Numbered from the stretch's first letter, positions 43,954 through 53,832 are shown. The stretch: DNA of 64,000 nucleotides from Paludibacter sp. (GCA_019163375.1 JAFLKK010000004.1:310001-374000); one strand, 5' to 3'. The notes: generated from the letters alone by a model not told the origin. Translations and numbers: made by a program.

Positions 43954-45045
43954 ATGAAAAAGCATATTAAATTATATTTATTGCTACTTGTGCTGCCATT
44001 TATTGCAGCAAGTTGTTATGATCGGAATAACTTCGACATTTCAGCACCTAATTTGCCGGCTGTAAACAATTTGCAATATACACTTATCGGTGATAGCGTA
44101 AAGTTAACATGGACATTGCCTCAGGGACATGATAGCCTGAGTGCTTCTATCGCGTCTAGTGATGCAACAGTTTCAGTTTCTGGAAATCCAACTTCTTATA
44201 CCTTTGGATTGGTTGAAGTGCTTAAAGAATACAGCTTTACAGTGAAAATTAAAGACACAAAAGGAAATTTGTCTTTAGGTCAAACAGTTCGATTTACTCG
44301 TCCGGGTGCTAAAATAACTAAATTTGCAGTTGACACAATAAATGGGAAGGTTGACAACTTGAAGAGAGAAATCACACTTTATCTTCCTGTTGGAACAAAC
44401 GTCAAAACATTGAAACCGACAGCTGAATTTACCACTGGTGCAACACTAAGTCCTGCTTCAGGAACAACAGTTGATTTTACTAACCCGGTAACGTACACAA
44501 TCGTAAAAGACAATTTGACATTTACATATACCGTAACTGCAATTGTGGCTGAAGCACCGCTTGATTATGTAGTTGTGTATAATGGTGAAAATGTTGCTCC
44601 TATTTGGGGTAATCTTGCTGCAGACGTGATTAATGATGCTGTAAACCCATTAACGACTGGAATTAATAAAACTCTTAAATGCTGTTCAATTAATCGTGAC
44701 AATGTATCTGGAGATCATGGTGGTCAACCTTGGTCAGGTGGTGCATTATGGGGTGCGAATAAAGTAAATTTAGATCCTGCTATCTACAATAAATTCACAG
44801 TGATGGTATTGAAAGAAACTGCTGGTGATGTTCAACTTGAAATCCAGAGGGATGGCGAGAATGACAAAGACTGGCTGCGTGCCAATTATTCCGGGGCTCA
44901 TCTCGGCGAATGGCAGGAGTTAACTTTTATGATTCCGGCAGGTCGTACAGCTGTTATCAACAATATCTTGATTGAACCAGGTATTGACGGTGTTGATCAT
45001 GCTCAAACTATTTATTGGGATGAACTAAGGATATATAAGAAATAA
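43954..45045 (+). CDS. Surface glycan-binding lipoprotein (SusE/SGBP position)
   Basis: 363 residues with lipobox Cys21 (FIAASC). Domains in order: an Fn3/Ig-like domain (about 40-120), a second Ig-like region resembling the DUF5018-type repeat (KITKFAVDTINGKVDNL, about 120-205) and a C-terminal beta-sandwich (VVVYNGENVAPIWGNLA through IYWDELRIYKK) with a CBM-like look. It probably gives the surface its fructan specificity. It follows susD by 27 bases and ends with a terminator. Confidence 0.82.
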   Translation: MKKHIKLYLLLLVLPFIAASCYDRNNFDISAPNLPAVNNLQYTLIGDSVKLTWTLPQGHDSLSASIASSDATVSVSGNPTSYTFGLVEVLKEYSFTVKIKDTKGNLSLGQTVRFTRPGAKITKFAVDTINGKVDNLKREITLYLPVGTNVKTLKPTAEFTTGATLSPASGTTVDFTNPVTYTIVKDNLTFTYTVTAIVAEAPLDYVVVYNGENVAPIWGNLAADVINDAVNPLTTGINKTLKCCSINRDNVSGDHGGQPWSGGALWGANKVNLDPAIYNKFTVMVLKETAGDVQLEIQRDGENDKDWLRANYSGAHLGEWQELTFMIPAGRTAVINNILIEPGIDGVDHAQTIYWDELRIYKK

Positions 45046-45054
45046 ATAAACATT

Positions 45055-45101
45055 AAAGGAAGTGCGTTATGTATTTTATTGCATAACGTGCTTTCCTTTA
45101 A
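45055..45101 (+). terminator. Terminator of the susCD operon
   Basis: AAAGGAAGTGCGTTATG pairs with CATAACGTGCTTTCCTTT over 17 bases with a bulge and one mismatch, loop TATTTTATTG-like; a run of A/T follows. It is nine bases after the SGBP stop. Confidence 0.8.
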
Positions 45102-45304
45102 AAATTTCAAAACTTTATCTTCAATTTAATTTGTAGATTGTTCTAAAGCTAGTATTCTGAATATTAGAATTGGTCGAGTTTAATGTCATGTTAATAACAT
45201 AGTTAGTCCATACCAATCTAATATTGATAAAATGTACAAAAATGCTGTTGATAATTTAAAAACAAGATAATTTGATTTAAGGTTGGTTGTTAATTGGTTG
45301 TTTT

Positions 45305-45338
45305 ATCTTCCGGGGATTTTGTCCCCGGAAGATTTTTT
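45305..45338 (+). terminator. Second terminator
   Basis: A perfect 12-bp stem, ATCTTCCGGGGA (45305-45316) and TCCCCGGAAGAT (45322-45333), with a T run to 45338. Confidence 0.85.
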
Positions 45339-45469
45339 CTTATCAAGCAATCAACGATTCTTTCTTATTGTCAATGGTTTAAATTAATGTTCGGAAGAAA
45401 TAGCAAGGAGCGCTTTTTACTTTTATTGATAATGATACTCCAACGAAGTTTGCGAATATAAATCATCTT

Positions 45470-45541
45470 TGAATCAAACGCACATGATAATGTATCAAAA
45501 TTGATACTGAAAGTAAATCTATGTGTCTATTTTTGTATCAG
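45470..45541 (+). promoter_or_regulatory. Shared operator/promoter block 2 (upstream of the pseudo-GH32 gene)
   Basis: Half-sites TGAATCAAA (45470) and TGTATCAAA (45491) are 21 bp apart; -7 TATTTTTG is at 45528-45535, the same 58-base offset as in the other two blocks. The second half-site also sits in a palindrome GTATCA/TGATAC (45492-45507). Confidence 0.72.
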
Positions 45542-45673
45542 TATAATCTCATTCGTATTGAAGGAGGAAAATTACTTCCACAAATCACTGATTTTAATCT
45601 AAGTGGATTAAATAAAAGTTTAATGAGATAATGTAAATTGCAACTATAAAAATTCCTTTATTCCTATCTATTT

Positions 45674-47203
45674 ATGAAACAATCAATTTATATACTATTT
45701 GCACTGGTTTTTTTTGTTAGTTGTAAAAAAAATGGAAATGATGCCGTAAGTGAATCATCACTTAATTATCCAAAAATCCATTATTCATCAACGAACCACA
45801 ATGTTGGTGCGCCTGTATCATTATTATTTCAAAATGGTATATATTCATTGTTTTATAAAGAATTTAAGTCGGATAAAAAAGTAGTTTGTCCAACTTATCT
45901 TACCACAAGCAAAGATCTGATTCATTGGCAAACAGCTCAGCCGGTAGCTTTTTTCAAAAACGATTTGAATATTCTAAACAGAACAGTAGTTCTCAATTCA
46001 CAAAAATCCGATCCACAAAAGACTCTTGCAGCTCTATTAGTCGTTGATCCTGATAAAAACGAAGAAAATAGTAATTGTTATTTCAAATTATCCTACAGTG
46101 ATATTCAAGGTATAATATGGACAGAGAGTGAAGATAAAATTGAATTTCCGCTTAAAGTTAAGAACGATTTCAATCCTTCAGTTATTTGGGTTGAAAATCA
46201 TAAGAAATGGATTATGTCTATAGTTGACGACCAAGTTGTAAAGATATTCTCCTCACTTGATTTAAAGAAGTGGAAATTTGAAAGCTCAATAGATAAAGAG
46301 CTACAGTATACGGCCAATATTTGGCTAAAAGCAACTCTTTTTCCTCTAAATAATGGTGATAATTGGGTGATGTTAGTTGATCAGGAATTTGTAAATCCTC
46401 GTGATGGTTCTTCTATCCAATATTTTATTGGAACTTTCGATGGAAAGAGCTTTTCTGCTCCAGTTTCATCAAAATCACATTGGCTTGATTATGGCAAAGA
46501 TAATATTTACAATGTAGTATGCGCGGGTTTGCCTGCCAATGCTAATCCAACAGTTATTGGCTGGAAAAATAATATCGATTATACTATGATTGGTAGCATG
46601 AAACCTTTTTGGGGGAGTTTTACTATTCCAAGAACTTTAATGTTAGATGAATACTCCGGAGAAAAAGTATTGGCCTCTCAACTTGTCAAATCTTTAAGTA
46701 TAATTGAGTCTAAGAGCATATCATTACAGGACTTAGATGTAACAGAGAACCTGGATATTTCAAAGAGAATAACAATTCCATTAACTCCGTCAGTAATAAC
46801 AATAAAATTCAAAACTTCGGAAAAAACCCGTTTGACATTCCCTGCCAGATATGGAATACAGTTTGAAAATGACAAATTCGAAAAACTAATTGTTGGGTAC
46901 GATGCATTTAAAGAGTGGTATTTTGTTGATAGAATGAACTTTGTGAATGTAAATGAAAACTCACAATTTAAGGGAATGGATGTTATGCCATCATATAATT
47001 CATATTCGGTTATGACCATAAAAATGATTGTAGATGATTCGTCAATAGAACTTTTTACAACGAATGGAAAACAAGTAATGTCTGAGAATTTCACGACAGG
47101 TTCCAAATTCAATAAAATATCATTATTTGCCGAAAATGGAATAATTAAAGTCAATGAGTTGACCATACAAAGCCTGAAAAGTATTTGGAATAAGAAAGAA
47201 TAA
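45674..47203 (+). CDS. Catalytically dead GH32-like lipoprotein
   Basis: 509 residues with lipobox Cys17 (FFVSC). The fold is GH32: QYFIGTFDGKSFSAPV and HWLDYGKDNIYNVV match the neighbour enzymes, and a C-terminal beta-sandwich (SIELFTTNGKQVM) follows. All three catalytic sites are changed: Ala46 in NVGAP replaces the nucleophile Asp of NDPNG, Asn167 in FNPS replaces the Asp of RDP, and Leu218-Lys219 replace the Glu-Cys of WECPD. It cannot act as a normal fructosidase and is more likely a surface fructan-binding protein. Confidence 0.85.
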   Translation: MKQSIYILFALVFFVSCKKNGNDAVSESSLNYPKIHYSSTNHNVGAPVSLLFQNGIYSLFYKEFKSDKKVVCPTYLTTSKDLIHWQTAQPVAFFKNDLNILNRTVVLNSQKSDPQKTLAALLVVDPDKNEENSNCYFKLSYSDIQGIIWTESEDKIEFPLKVKNDFNPSVIWVENHKKWIMSIVDDQVVKIFSSLDLKKWKFESSIDKELQYTANIWLKATLFPLNNGDNWVMLVDQEFVNPRDGSSIQYFIGTFDGKSFSAPVSSKSHWLDYGKDNIYNVVCAGLPANANPTVIGWKNNIDYTMIGSMKPFWGSFTIPRTLMLDEYSGEKVLASQLVKSLSIIESKSISLQDLDVTENLDISKRITIPLTPSVITIKFKTSEKTRLTFPARYGIQFENDKFEKLIVGYDAFKEWYFVDRMNFVNVNENSQFKGMDVMPSYNSYSVMTIKMIVDDSSIELFTTNGKQVMSENFTTGSKFNKISLFAENGIIKVNELTIQSLKSIWNKKE

Positions 47204-47304
47204 CATTGCTTTACAAAAAATACCTTGGTGAAAATACAACATAATAAACTCTCAATTAAGACAAATATAAATAGGGTTTAATTTGGAAGTAATAGTTTCC
47301 TTAA

Positions 47305-49629
47305 ATGAAATGTAGTATGAAAAAAAATGAAAGTGACTCAAAAAAAAATAAATCAAAAAAAACAAGGAATATTGGAAAATCCTGGTTGTTTATTTTTATA
47401 TTATCATTGACAATAAGCTCTTTGCATGCCCAGTATACAGAAACATACCGGCCTCAGTATCACTTTTCTCCAAAAACAGGTTGGATTGGTGATCCGGATG
47501 GACTGGTGCGTTACAACAATAAATACCATCTTTTTTGGTGGGGACATGCCACATCCAGTGATTTGGTTTACTGGACCGAAAAAAGCTGGCCTATGCTAGG
47601 CGACAACACTGCATTCGATTATTATTCCGGAAGTGTGGTGGTTGATGCAAATAACTCTGCAGGCTTTAAAACAGGTACATATGCACCAATGGTTGCTCTC
47701 TTTACAAATCACAACAAAGTGACAAGTCTCGATGCACCTGCAATATCATCAAGCAATGATTATCTCACTGATTATACGAATTTTTATCTTTATAATAGTG
47801 GATCACCGATTATGGCAACTGCCAATGGATTCAGAGATCCGAGCGTATTCTGGGATGCGGCTAATAATCAATGGGTAATGGCCATTGCAGCCAATGCCAC
47901 TAATAAAACAATTCAGTTCTATAGCTCCACGAATCTGAAAACATGGAAAGCGTTAAACTCATTCGGACCTTTAGGTTCAAAAGAAAATTGGTGGGAATGT
48001 CCGGATTTAATTCAACTACCGGTTGATGGAGACCCCAGCAATAAAAAATGGGTGTTGCTTTGCAGTTCAAGTACCAAAGTTCAGTATTTCTTGGGGACTT
48101 TTGATGGACTTTCGGGATTTACTGTAGATCCTACTTGTGACTCGTATTTAAGAAAAGGTACAGGTATTCAGGGTGTATTATTTGCTAATTTTGAAACAAC
48201 CGGTTATACCGGTTGGACAGCAACAGGAACAGCTTTTGGGTCGGGTCCTGCAAGTGGAAATCTGGGGGTACAACAAGGTGTAAATGGCTATTTAGGAAAT
48301 AAGTTGGTAAATTCATTTAATTATGGAGATGGTCCAACAGGGACATTGACATCAGATACATTTACAATCAATATGAATTGTATCAACTTCCTGATTGGGG
48401 GTGGAAAAACACCGGGAGCTACATGTATAAACCTTATTGTTGATGGTTCTGTAGTCCAATCGACAACGGGAAGAAATAATGAAGTATTGAAGTGGGCAGG
48501 TTGGAATGTTTCTTCCTGGATAGGAAAAACGGCTCAGATTCAGATTGTGGATAACAGCACCGGAAGCTGGGGACACATCAATGTTGATCATATTGTATTT
48601 GCTGACGCACTGTGGAATAATAATATTGAGCATGCTCTTATTGCAGATTACGGAAGTGATTTTTATGCTGCCAGAACATATCGTGATTATGACAATGTTG
48701 AAAACCGAACAGTATGGATGGGTTGGCTGGGTAACTGGGATTATGCCAATTTAACGCCAACCAGTTGGGGACGTGGTCAAGAATCATTGCCCCGCGAATT
48801 GTCTTTGAAAACTTTTGCGGATGGAATCCGGTTGGTACAACAGCCCATTCCGGCATTGAAAAAGCTCAGAAATGACAGTGTTATTGTTACAAATAAATCT
48901 GTTCAGAATACACAAACCCTTACAGAGTTTACTCCTGCTTATAATTACTACGAAATAGATGCAGTATTTGATGTGTCGGCAGGAGCCAATTTCGGATTAA
49001 ACCTTTGTGTTAGCGGTACTAATAAAGTGGTATTAGGCTATGACGCCACCAGTTCTAATTTATACCTCGACAGAACAAAATCGGGTAATGTGGCATTTAG
49101 TTCGGCTTTTCCCAATGTGGTTACGGCTCCACTTTTGCCTGATAATGGACAGATTAAATTGCATATCTATATTGATCAATCATCTATTGAAGTCTTTGCT
49201 AACGATGGAGTTCGGGTTATGAGTTCATTGATTTATCCGGATGCATCAAGTAAATTAATACAGCTTTTCTCAACTAACGGAGCAACTATTGTACAAAGTC
49301 TGAAAGCTTATAATCTGAAATCGATATGGAAAACTTCACCTACTGCAGTTAAACCAGTCTATGATACGGGGAATAAGGAAATAAGCCTATATCCAAACCC
49401 GGTAAAGAACGGACAGGCAATAGCAATAAACTTTTTAAATGAGGCTTTTACGGGGAAAAATTTAAAACTGAAGTTATTTACGTTACAAGGGAAATTAGTG
49501 TCTGAAGAGAACTACACAGCTGCAGGTAGTTCTATTTCTCACATTAGCAATGGCTTAGCTGCAGGTGTTTACATTGTTACAGCTCAGTCTGAAGGTTATA
49601 CGAAAGTTTCGAAACTTGTTGTTCAATAA
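47305..49629 (+). CDS. Multidomain GH32 with inserted domain and T9SS tail
   Basis: 774 residues. N-terminal signal anchor (about 22-43), then a GH32 propeller with WIGDPDG, FRDPSVFW and WWECPDL, so nucleophile, stabiliser and acid/base are present. Residues about 287-433 are an inserted beta-sandwich (YTGWTATGTAFGSG, INFLIGGGKTPGATC, GSWGHINVDHIVFAD), lying between FDGLSGFT and ADYGSDFYAARTYRD. A C-terminal T9SS domain (SLYPNPVKNGQAI to KVSKLVVQ, about 692-774) shows export to the surface or medium. It probably cuts long fructans outside the cell. Confidence 0.9.
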   Translation: MKCSMKKNESDSKKNKSKKTRNIGKSWLFIFILSLTISSLHAQYTETYRPQYHFSPKTGWIGDPDGLVRYNNKYHLFWWGHATSSDLVYWTEKSWPMLGDNTAFDYYSGSVVVDANNSAGFKTGTYAPMVALFTNHNKVTSLDAPAISSSNDYLTDYTNFYLYNSGSPIMATANGFRDPSVFWDAANNQWVMAIAANATNKTIQFYSSTNLKTWKALNSFGPLGSKENWWECPDLIQLPVDGDPSNKKWVLLCSSSTKVQYFLGTFDGLSGFTVDPTCDSYLRKGTGIQGVLFANFETTGYTGWTATGTAFGSGPASGNLGVQQGVNGYLGNKLVNSFNYGDGPTGTLTSDTFTINMNCINFLIGGGKTPGATCINLIVDGSVVQSTTGRNNEVLKWAGWNVSSWIGKTAQIQIVDNSTGSWGHINVDHIVFADALWNNNIEHALIADYGSDFYAARTYRDYDNVENRTVWMGWLGNWDYANLTPTSWGRGQESLPRELSLKTFADGIRLVQQPIPALKKLRNDSVIVTNKSVQNTQTLTEFTPAYNYYEIDAVFDVSAGANFGLNLCVSGTNKVVLGYDATSSNLYLDRTKSGNVAFSSAFPNVVTAPLLPDNGQIKLHIYIDQSSIEVFANDGVRVMSSLIYPDASSKLIQLFSTNGATIVQSLKAYNLKSIWKTSPTAVKPVYDTGNKEISLYPNPVKNGQAIAINFLNEAFTGKNLKLKLFTLQGKLVSEENYTAAGSSISHISNGLAAGVYIVTAQSEGYTKVSKLVVQ

Positions 49630-49672
49630 ATATGCTGAATAAAAATCTAATTCAGGCATTTAAAGGTATAAT

Positions 49673-49744
49673 TGTATCAAAAATACACGATAATGAAACA
49701 AACGTGACAGTAGAATTGCATATTTGATTCTATTTTTGCAACGT
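49673..49744 (+). promoter_or_regulatory. Shared operator/promoter block 3 (upstream of the GH32 lipoprotein gene)
   Basis: Half-sites TGTATCAAA (49673) and TGAAACAAA (49694), 21 bp apart, and -7 TATTTTTG at 49731-49738. The end TATTTTTGCAACGT is identical to block 1. Confidence 0.75.
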
Positions 49745-49771
49745 AAATAGTTAACCCAATGTTTTGAAAAA

Positions 49772-51538
49772 ATGAAAAAATCAATCTTCTCTATTTTAAT
49801 TGCACTATTATTGATAAATAGTAGTTGCATATCTCAAAAAAAGTCAGCAGGTGAGAATATATCTGTCGATTACCAAATACAATCATCCTATCTGCTTATT
49901 CCTGTCGAAGAGAAAGCGCCCGAAGTAAAGATAAAGGTAAGCGCTCCGAACTCAACTACGTCTGTACCTTATGATGTACATTTGGCTCTAAATCAAATAG
50001 ATTATTGGGTGCCTGTTGATGTAAAAAAGTGGAAAGGTCAAAAAGTAACCATTACTTATTTAGATGTAAAGGCGTCCACTTTAGGTGTTAATGAAGCAAA
50101 ACAGTCGGATAGGTTTGATTTTAAATATGACGAAACTTACCGTCCTCAATTTCATTTCAGTCCGGAACACGGTTGGATGAACGACCCCAACGGAATGGTG
50201 TATCTCGATGGCGAATATCATCTTTTTTATCAGTATAACCCTTACGGATGTATGTGGGGAAATATGCACTGGGGACATGCAGTTAGTACCGATCTCACTT
50301 CATGGACTTATTTGCCAACAGTACTTGCCCCTGATAGTTTGGGAGCCATTTTCTCGGGGAGTGCAGTGATTGATGTAAATAATACAGCCGGTTTTGGAAA
50401 AAATGCCATGGTGGCTATTTACACCAGTGCTGGAAAGGTTCAGGCTCAATCCATTGCCTATAGCACCGATAAAGGCCGCACATTCACTAAATATACTAAA
50501 AACCCGGTTTTGCCCAATCCCGGAATCACCGATTTTCGTGACCCGAAAGTGTCATGGAATGAAGCAGCCAACCAATGGGTTATGGCTTTAGCCACCAAGC
50601 AAACTGTGACTTTTTTTGGTTCGCCAAACCTGAAGGATTGGACTAAACTGAGTGAGTTTGGTGAAGGGATAGGCTCTCACGCTGCGGTTTGGGAATGTCC
50701 CGATCTTTTCCCTATGACTTACGACGGGAAAACAAAATGGGTACTGATTGTGAGCTTAAATCCAGGGGGTCCTAATGGTGGTTCGGCAACTCAATATTTT
50801 ATCGGAAATTTCGATGGTAAAACATTTAAACCGGATGCACTTCCTTATCCGCTTTGGTTGGATTATGGTCGCGATAATTATGCGGGAGTAACTTTCAACA
50901 ATATTCCAAAAGCGGATGGTCGCCGGATTTTTATGGGTTGGATGAGTAACTGGGACTATGCTAATCAGGTGCCAACCTTAAATTTTAGAAGTGCTAACAC
51001 ATCTCCTCGCGAATTAGCCATTGTACATAATGGGCAACACCTTATTGTGAGCAGCAATCCGGTAAAGGAAATGAATAGTCTGAAGGATAGAATTTCAGAG
51101 ATGCCCGATTTACAGGTAGACAAAGAAGCAACAATAACCGAATTGCTAAAAGATAATGATGGCAGTTACGAGATTGAAATGTCAATACAACCCGTAAATG
51201 CAGAAGAGTTTGGCTTTAGTTTGAATAATGCTAAGAATGAAGTATTGAAATTTAATTTCGATAATTCAACAGGCTTCTTTAGCATTGACAGAAAGAAGAG
51301 TGGAATGACTGACTTTAATGACCGATTTGCTTTGGGAATGAATGCTCCACTTGGAAAAAAAGGTGTTTATAAAATCCGGTTGCTTGTAGACAAAGCCTCT
51401 GCCGAATTATTTATCAACGATGGAGAGATTACGATGACAACGCTGTTTTTCCCTTCAGAATGGATGAATCAACTAAAGTTCTATTGTAAGACAGGGAAAT
51501 TGAAAGTCGAAAATATCAAAATCAATAATATCAAATAA
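49772..51538 (+). CDS. GH32 fructosidase (levanase/inulinase) lipoprotein
   Basis: 588 residues with lipobox Cys19 (INSSC). An N-terminal DUF4980 domain (about 25-115, SSYLLIPVEEKAPEVKIKVS) precedes a GH32 propeller with GWMNDPNGMVY, FRDPKVSW and WECPDLFPM, and a C-terminal beta-sandwich (ASAELFINDGEITMTTLFFP). This matches the Bacteroides fructan-locus enzymes that release fructose at or inside the outer membrane. The porter gene starts 10 bases downstream. Confidence 0.94.
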   Translation: MKKSIFSILIALLLINSSCISQKKSAGENISVDYQIQSSYLLIPVEEKAPEVKIKVSAPNSTTSVPYDVHLALNQIDYWVPVDVKKWKGQKVTITYLDVKASTLGVNEAKQSDRFDFKYDETYRPQFHFSPEHGWMNDPNGMVYLDGEYHLFYQYNPYGCMWGNMHWGHAVSTDLTSWTYLPTVLAPDSLGAIFSGSAVIDVNNTAGFGKNAMVAIYTSAGKVQAQSIAYSTDKGRTFTKYTKNPVLPNPGITDFRDPKVSWNEAANQWVMALATKQTVTFFGSPNLKDWTKLSEFGEGIGSHAAVWECPDLFPMTYDGKTKWVLIVSLNPGGPNGGSATQYFIGNFDGKTFKPDALPYPLWLDYGRDNYAGVTFNNIPKADGRRIFMGWMSNWDYANQVPTLNFRSANTSPRELAIVHNGQHLIVSSNPVKEMNSLKDRISEMPDLQVDKEATITELLKDNDGSYEIEMSIQPVNAEEFGFSLNNAKNEVLKFNFDNSTGFFSIDRKKSGMTDFNDRFALGMNAPLGKKGVYKIRLLVDKASAELFINDGEITMTTLFFPSEWMNQLKFYCKTGKLKVENIKINNIK

Positions 51539-51547
51539 ATCAATACA

Positions 51548-52891
51548 ATGTCAAATAACAAGTATTTATATTGGACAACCTTTGTTGCCATTAACGGAGG
51601 ATTACTTTTCGGGCTTAACATGGCCGGAATTTCAGGAGCAGTGGATATGATCAAAGGTCAGTTTTCTCTTACCGACAGCGGATTGGGAACGGTAGCTGCA
51701 TTGCTGACTTTCGGATGTCTTATCGGTGCCTTATTTACCGGTAATTTTACCGAAAAATACGGACGGAAAAAAGTTATGATAACCACTGCCGTGTTGTATA
51801 TCATTTCTGCATTGGGCTGTGCGCTTGCCGAATCGTCTACCATGCTGATTGTCTTCCGCGTATTATCCGGTTTGGCTGTAGGCGGAACGTCGGTAGTAGC
51901 TCCTATGTATATTTCAGAGATAGCACCCGCCAAAAACCGCGGACGATTGGTTTCATTTAATCAGTTTGCCATTACCATTGGTATCGTTTTAGCGTATATT
52001 TTTGATTACCTTTTAATTGGGCTGGGAGAGAATGCATGGCGTTACATGTTGGTAGTACCTGCAGTTTTCGGAGTGTTGTATCTGATATTCTTGTTGGCAA
52101 AATTTCCAGAAAGCCCACGCTGGTTATTGGCTCACGGACAAAAAGAGGAAGCCATTAAAGTGCTGAACAGTATTGGAGGCAGTGCATTGGTTGCCGAAGA
52201 ACTTCCCGAAATGGAGCGCACCTTACTTGCTGAACAGAAAAAGGATAAGATGTCTTTTGGCGAATTGTTTAAAGGTAAAACCGGAAAAATTGTTTTGATT
52301 GGCACGATCATAGCAGCTTTGCAACAAATAACCGGAATCAATGCAGTTATCATGTTTGCACCGGACATTTTTCAGGCAGCCGGTTCGGTTAAAAGTGATT
52401 CGATAATGCAAGCCATGATTGTGGGTATGGTAAATTTCCTCATGACTATAGTAGCCTTGTGGTTGGTTGATAAAAAGGGACGAAAAACGTTACTCTTGTG
52501 GGGTGCGGTGGGAATGATTATTTCATTGGCTTATCTTAGTTATGAGTTTACAAAACCTGTTCAAAACGGATTTGGTGTGATGGCCGCCCTATTGGTATAT
52601 ATCTCATTCTTTGCAGCGTCGTTTGCTCCGGTTATGTGGGTTATTATTTCTGAAATTTACCCCAATCGCATCAAAGGAGTAGCAATGTCCTTTTCCACCG
52701 CTGTTAGCTGGCTGTGTACTTTCCTCACCGTTTATTTTGCACCGATTATCCACGGAGCTTTAGGATTGCAATACCTTTTTGGCATTTTTGGAGTATTCAG
52801 TATCATTGCATTTGTGTTTGTAAAATTCTGGATTCCGGAAACAAAAGGAAAATCATTGGAACAAATTGAAAAAGAATTAGGACTCTACTAA
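51548..52891 (+). CDS. Sugar porter (MFS), probable fructose permease
   Basis: 447 residues, 12 transmembrane helices. The MFS sugar porter signatures are present: NFTEKYGRKKV, FPESPRWLLAHG between the halves, and FWIPETKGKSLEQIE at the end. In Bacteroides fructan loci the equivalent gene takes up fructose across the inner membrane; the same role is predicted from its place between GH32 and fructokinase genes. Confidence 0.92.
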   Translation: MSNNKYLYWTTFVAINGGLLFGLNMAGISGAVDMIKGQFSLTDSGLGTVAALLTFGCLIGALFTGNFTEKYGRKKVMITTAVLYIISALGCALAESSTMLIVFRVLSGLAVGGTSVVAPMYISEIAPAKNRGRLVSFNQFAITIGIVLAYIFDYLLIGLGENAWRYMLVVPAVFGVLYLIFLLAKFPESPRWLLAHGQKEEAIKVLNSIGGSALVAEELPEMERTLLAEQKKDKMSFGELFKGKTGKIVLIGTIIAALQQITGINAVIMFAPDIFQAAGSVKSDSIMQAMIVGMVNFLMTIVALWLVDKKGRKTLLLWGAVGMIISLAYLSYEFTKPVQNGFGVMAALLVYISFFAASFAPVMWVIISEIYPNRIKGVAMSFSTAVSWLCTFLTVYFAPIIHGALGLQYLFGIFGVFSIIAFVFVKFWIPETKGKSLEQIEKELGLY

Positions 52892-52903
52892 TTAATAATT
52901 TAC

Positions 52904-52924
52904 AATTCATAATTCATAATTCAT
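52904..52924 (+). repeat. 7-bp tandem repeat between permease and fructokinase genes
   Basis: Three perfect copies of AATTCAT, plus a partial fourth (AATT). It may be a slippage-prone spacer. Confidence 0.7.
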
Positions 52925-52941
52925 AATTGAATATTAATATC

Positions 52942-53832
52942 ATGGAAAACATCATTGTAGGCATTGGAGAAATATTATGGGACGTATTTCCCAGCGGAAA
53001 GGTATTGGGTGGCGCACCTGCAAATTTTGCATATCACGTTTCGCAATTCGGATTTGAAGGATATGCTGTAAGTGCCATCGGCAACGACGAATTGGGAGCA
53101 GAAATTATCAGTTGTTTGAGCAATAAAAAGCTAAACTATCTTATTGAGAAAACGCCTTTTGCAACAGGAACCGTTCAGGTAACCTTGTCGGGCAACGGAA
53201 TTCCTCAGTACGAAATCTGCGAAAATGTGGCTTGGGACAATATCCCTTTTACCCCCGAAATGGAAGCATTGGCACGTAAAACACAAACCGTTTGCTTTGG
53301 TTCGCTGGCGCAGCGAAACACAGTATCAAGAACTACCATTAATCGCTTCCTGGATTGTGTGCCCGAAACGGCACTTAAAATATTTGACATCAATCTGCGT
53401 CAACAGTTTTATACCCTGGAATTGATTGAACATGCACTGGATCGATGTAATATTCTGAAGATAAACGATGAAGAAGTGTTAATTGTTGGCAAACTATTCG
53501 GTTGGGAATCGAAAAGTGAGTTGGAAGTGTGTAATCAACTACTTCATAGCTGCGACCTGAAAATGGTGGTGCTTACTAAAGGATCTGAAGGTAGTTACGT
53601 GGTAACGCAAACTGAAACTTCGTTCAAGTTGACCCCATTGATTGAAGTAGCCGACACGGTTGGTGCGGGTGATTCGTTTACTGCCGCTTTTGTTGCATCT
53701 TTATTAAGTGGGCAGAGCATTTCTAACGCTCACCAAATAGCGGTTGATGCGGCGGCCTACATTTGTACGCAAAAAGGAGCAATGCCTGCGTTACCGGTTT
53801 CGCTCCTGGAGAGAGTGAAAAAGCTGGCGTAA
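52942..53832 (+). CDS. Fructokinase (PfkB family)
   Basis: 296 residues from the ATG at 52942 (MENIIVGIGEILWDVFP); an upstream start at 52927 would extend it by five residues only. GGAPANFAYHVSQFG is the PfkB signature 1, DTVGAGDSFTAAFVA the ATP/catalytic signature 2 with the catalytic Asp. It phosphorylates fructose delivered by the porter. No frk-type regulation is seen; probably cotranscribed with the porter gene. Confidence 0.93.
   Translation: MENIIVGIGEILWDVFPSGKVLGGAPANFAYHVSQFGFEGYAVSAIGNDELGAEIISCLSNKKLNYLIEKTPFATGTVQVTLSGNGIPQYEICENVAWDNIPFTPEMEALARKTQTVCFGSLAQRNTVSRTTINRFLDCVPETALKIFDINLRQQFYTLELIEHALDRCNILKINDEEVLIVGKLFGWESKSELEVCNQLLHSCDLKMVVLTKGSEGSYVVTQTETSFKLTPLIEVADTVGAGDSFTAAFVASLLSGQSISNAHQIAVDAAAYICTQKGAMPALPVSLLERVKKLA

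Larger units (their letters stand above)
45046..45673. other. Intergenic region before the pseudo-GH32 gene
   Basis: No gene seen. It contains two terminator-like hairpins (45055-45101 and 45305-45338) and the second operator block (45470-45541). The rest is AT-rich and featureless. Confidence 0.6.
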
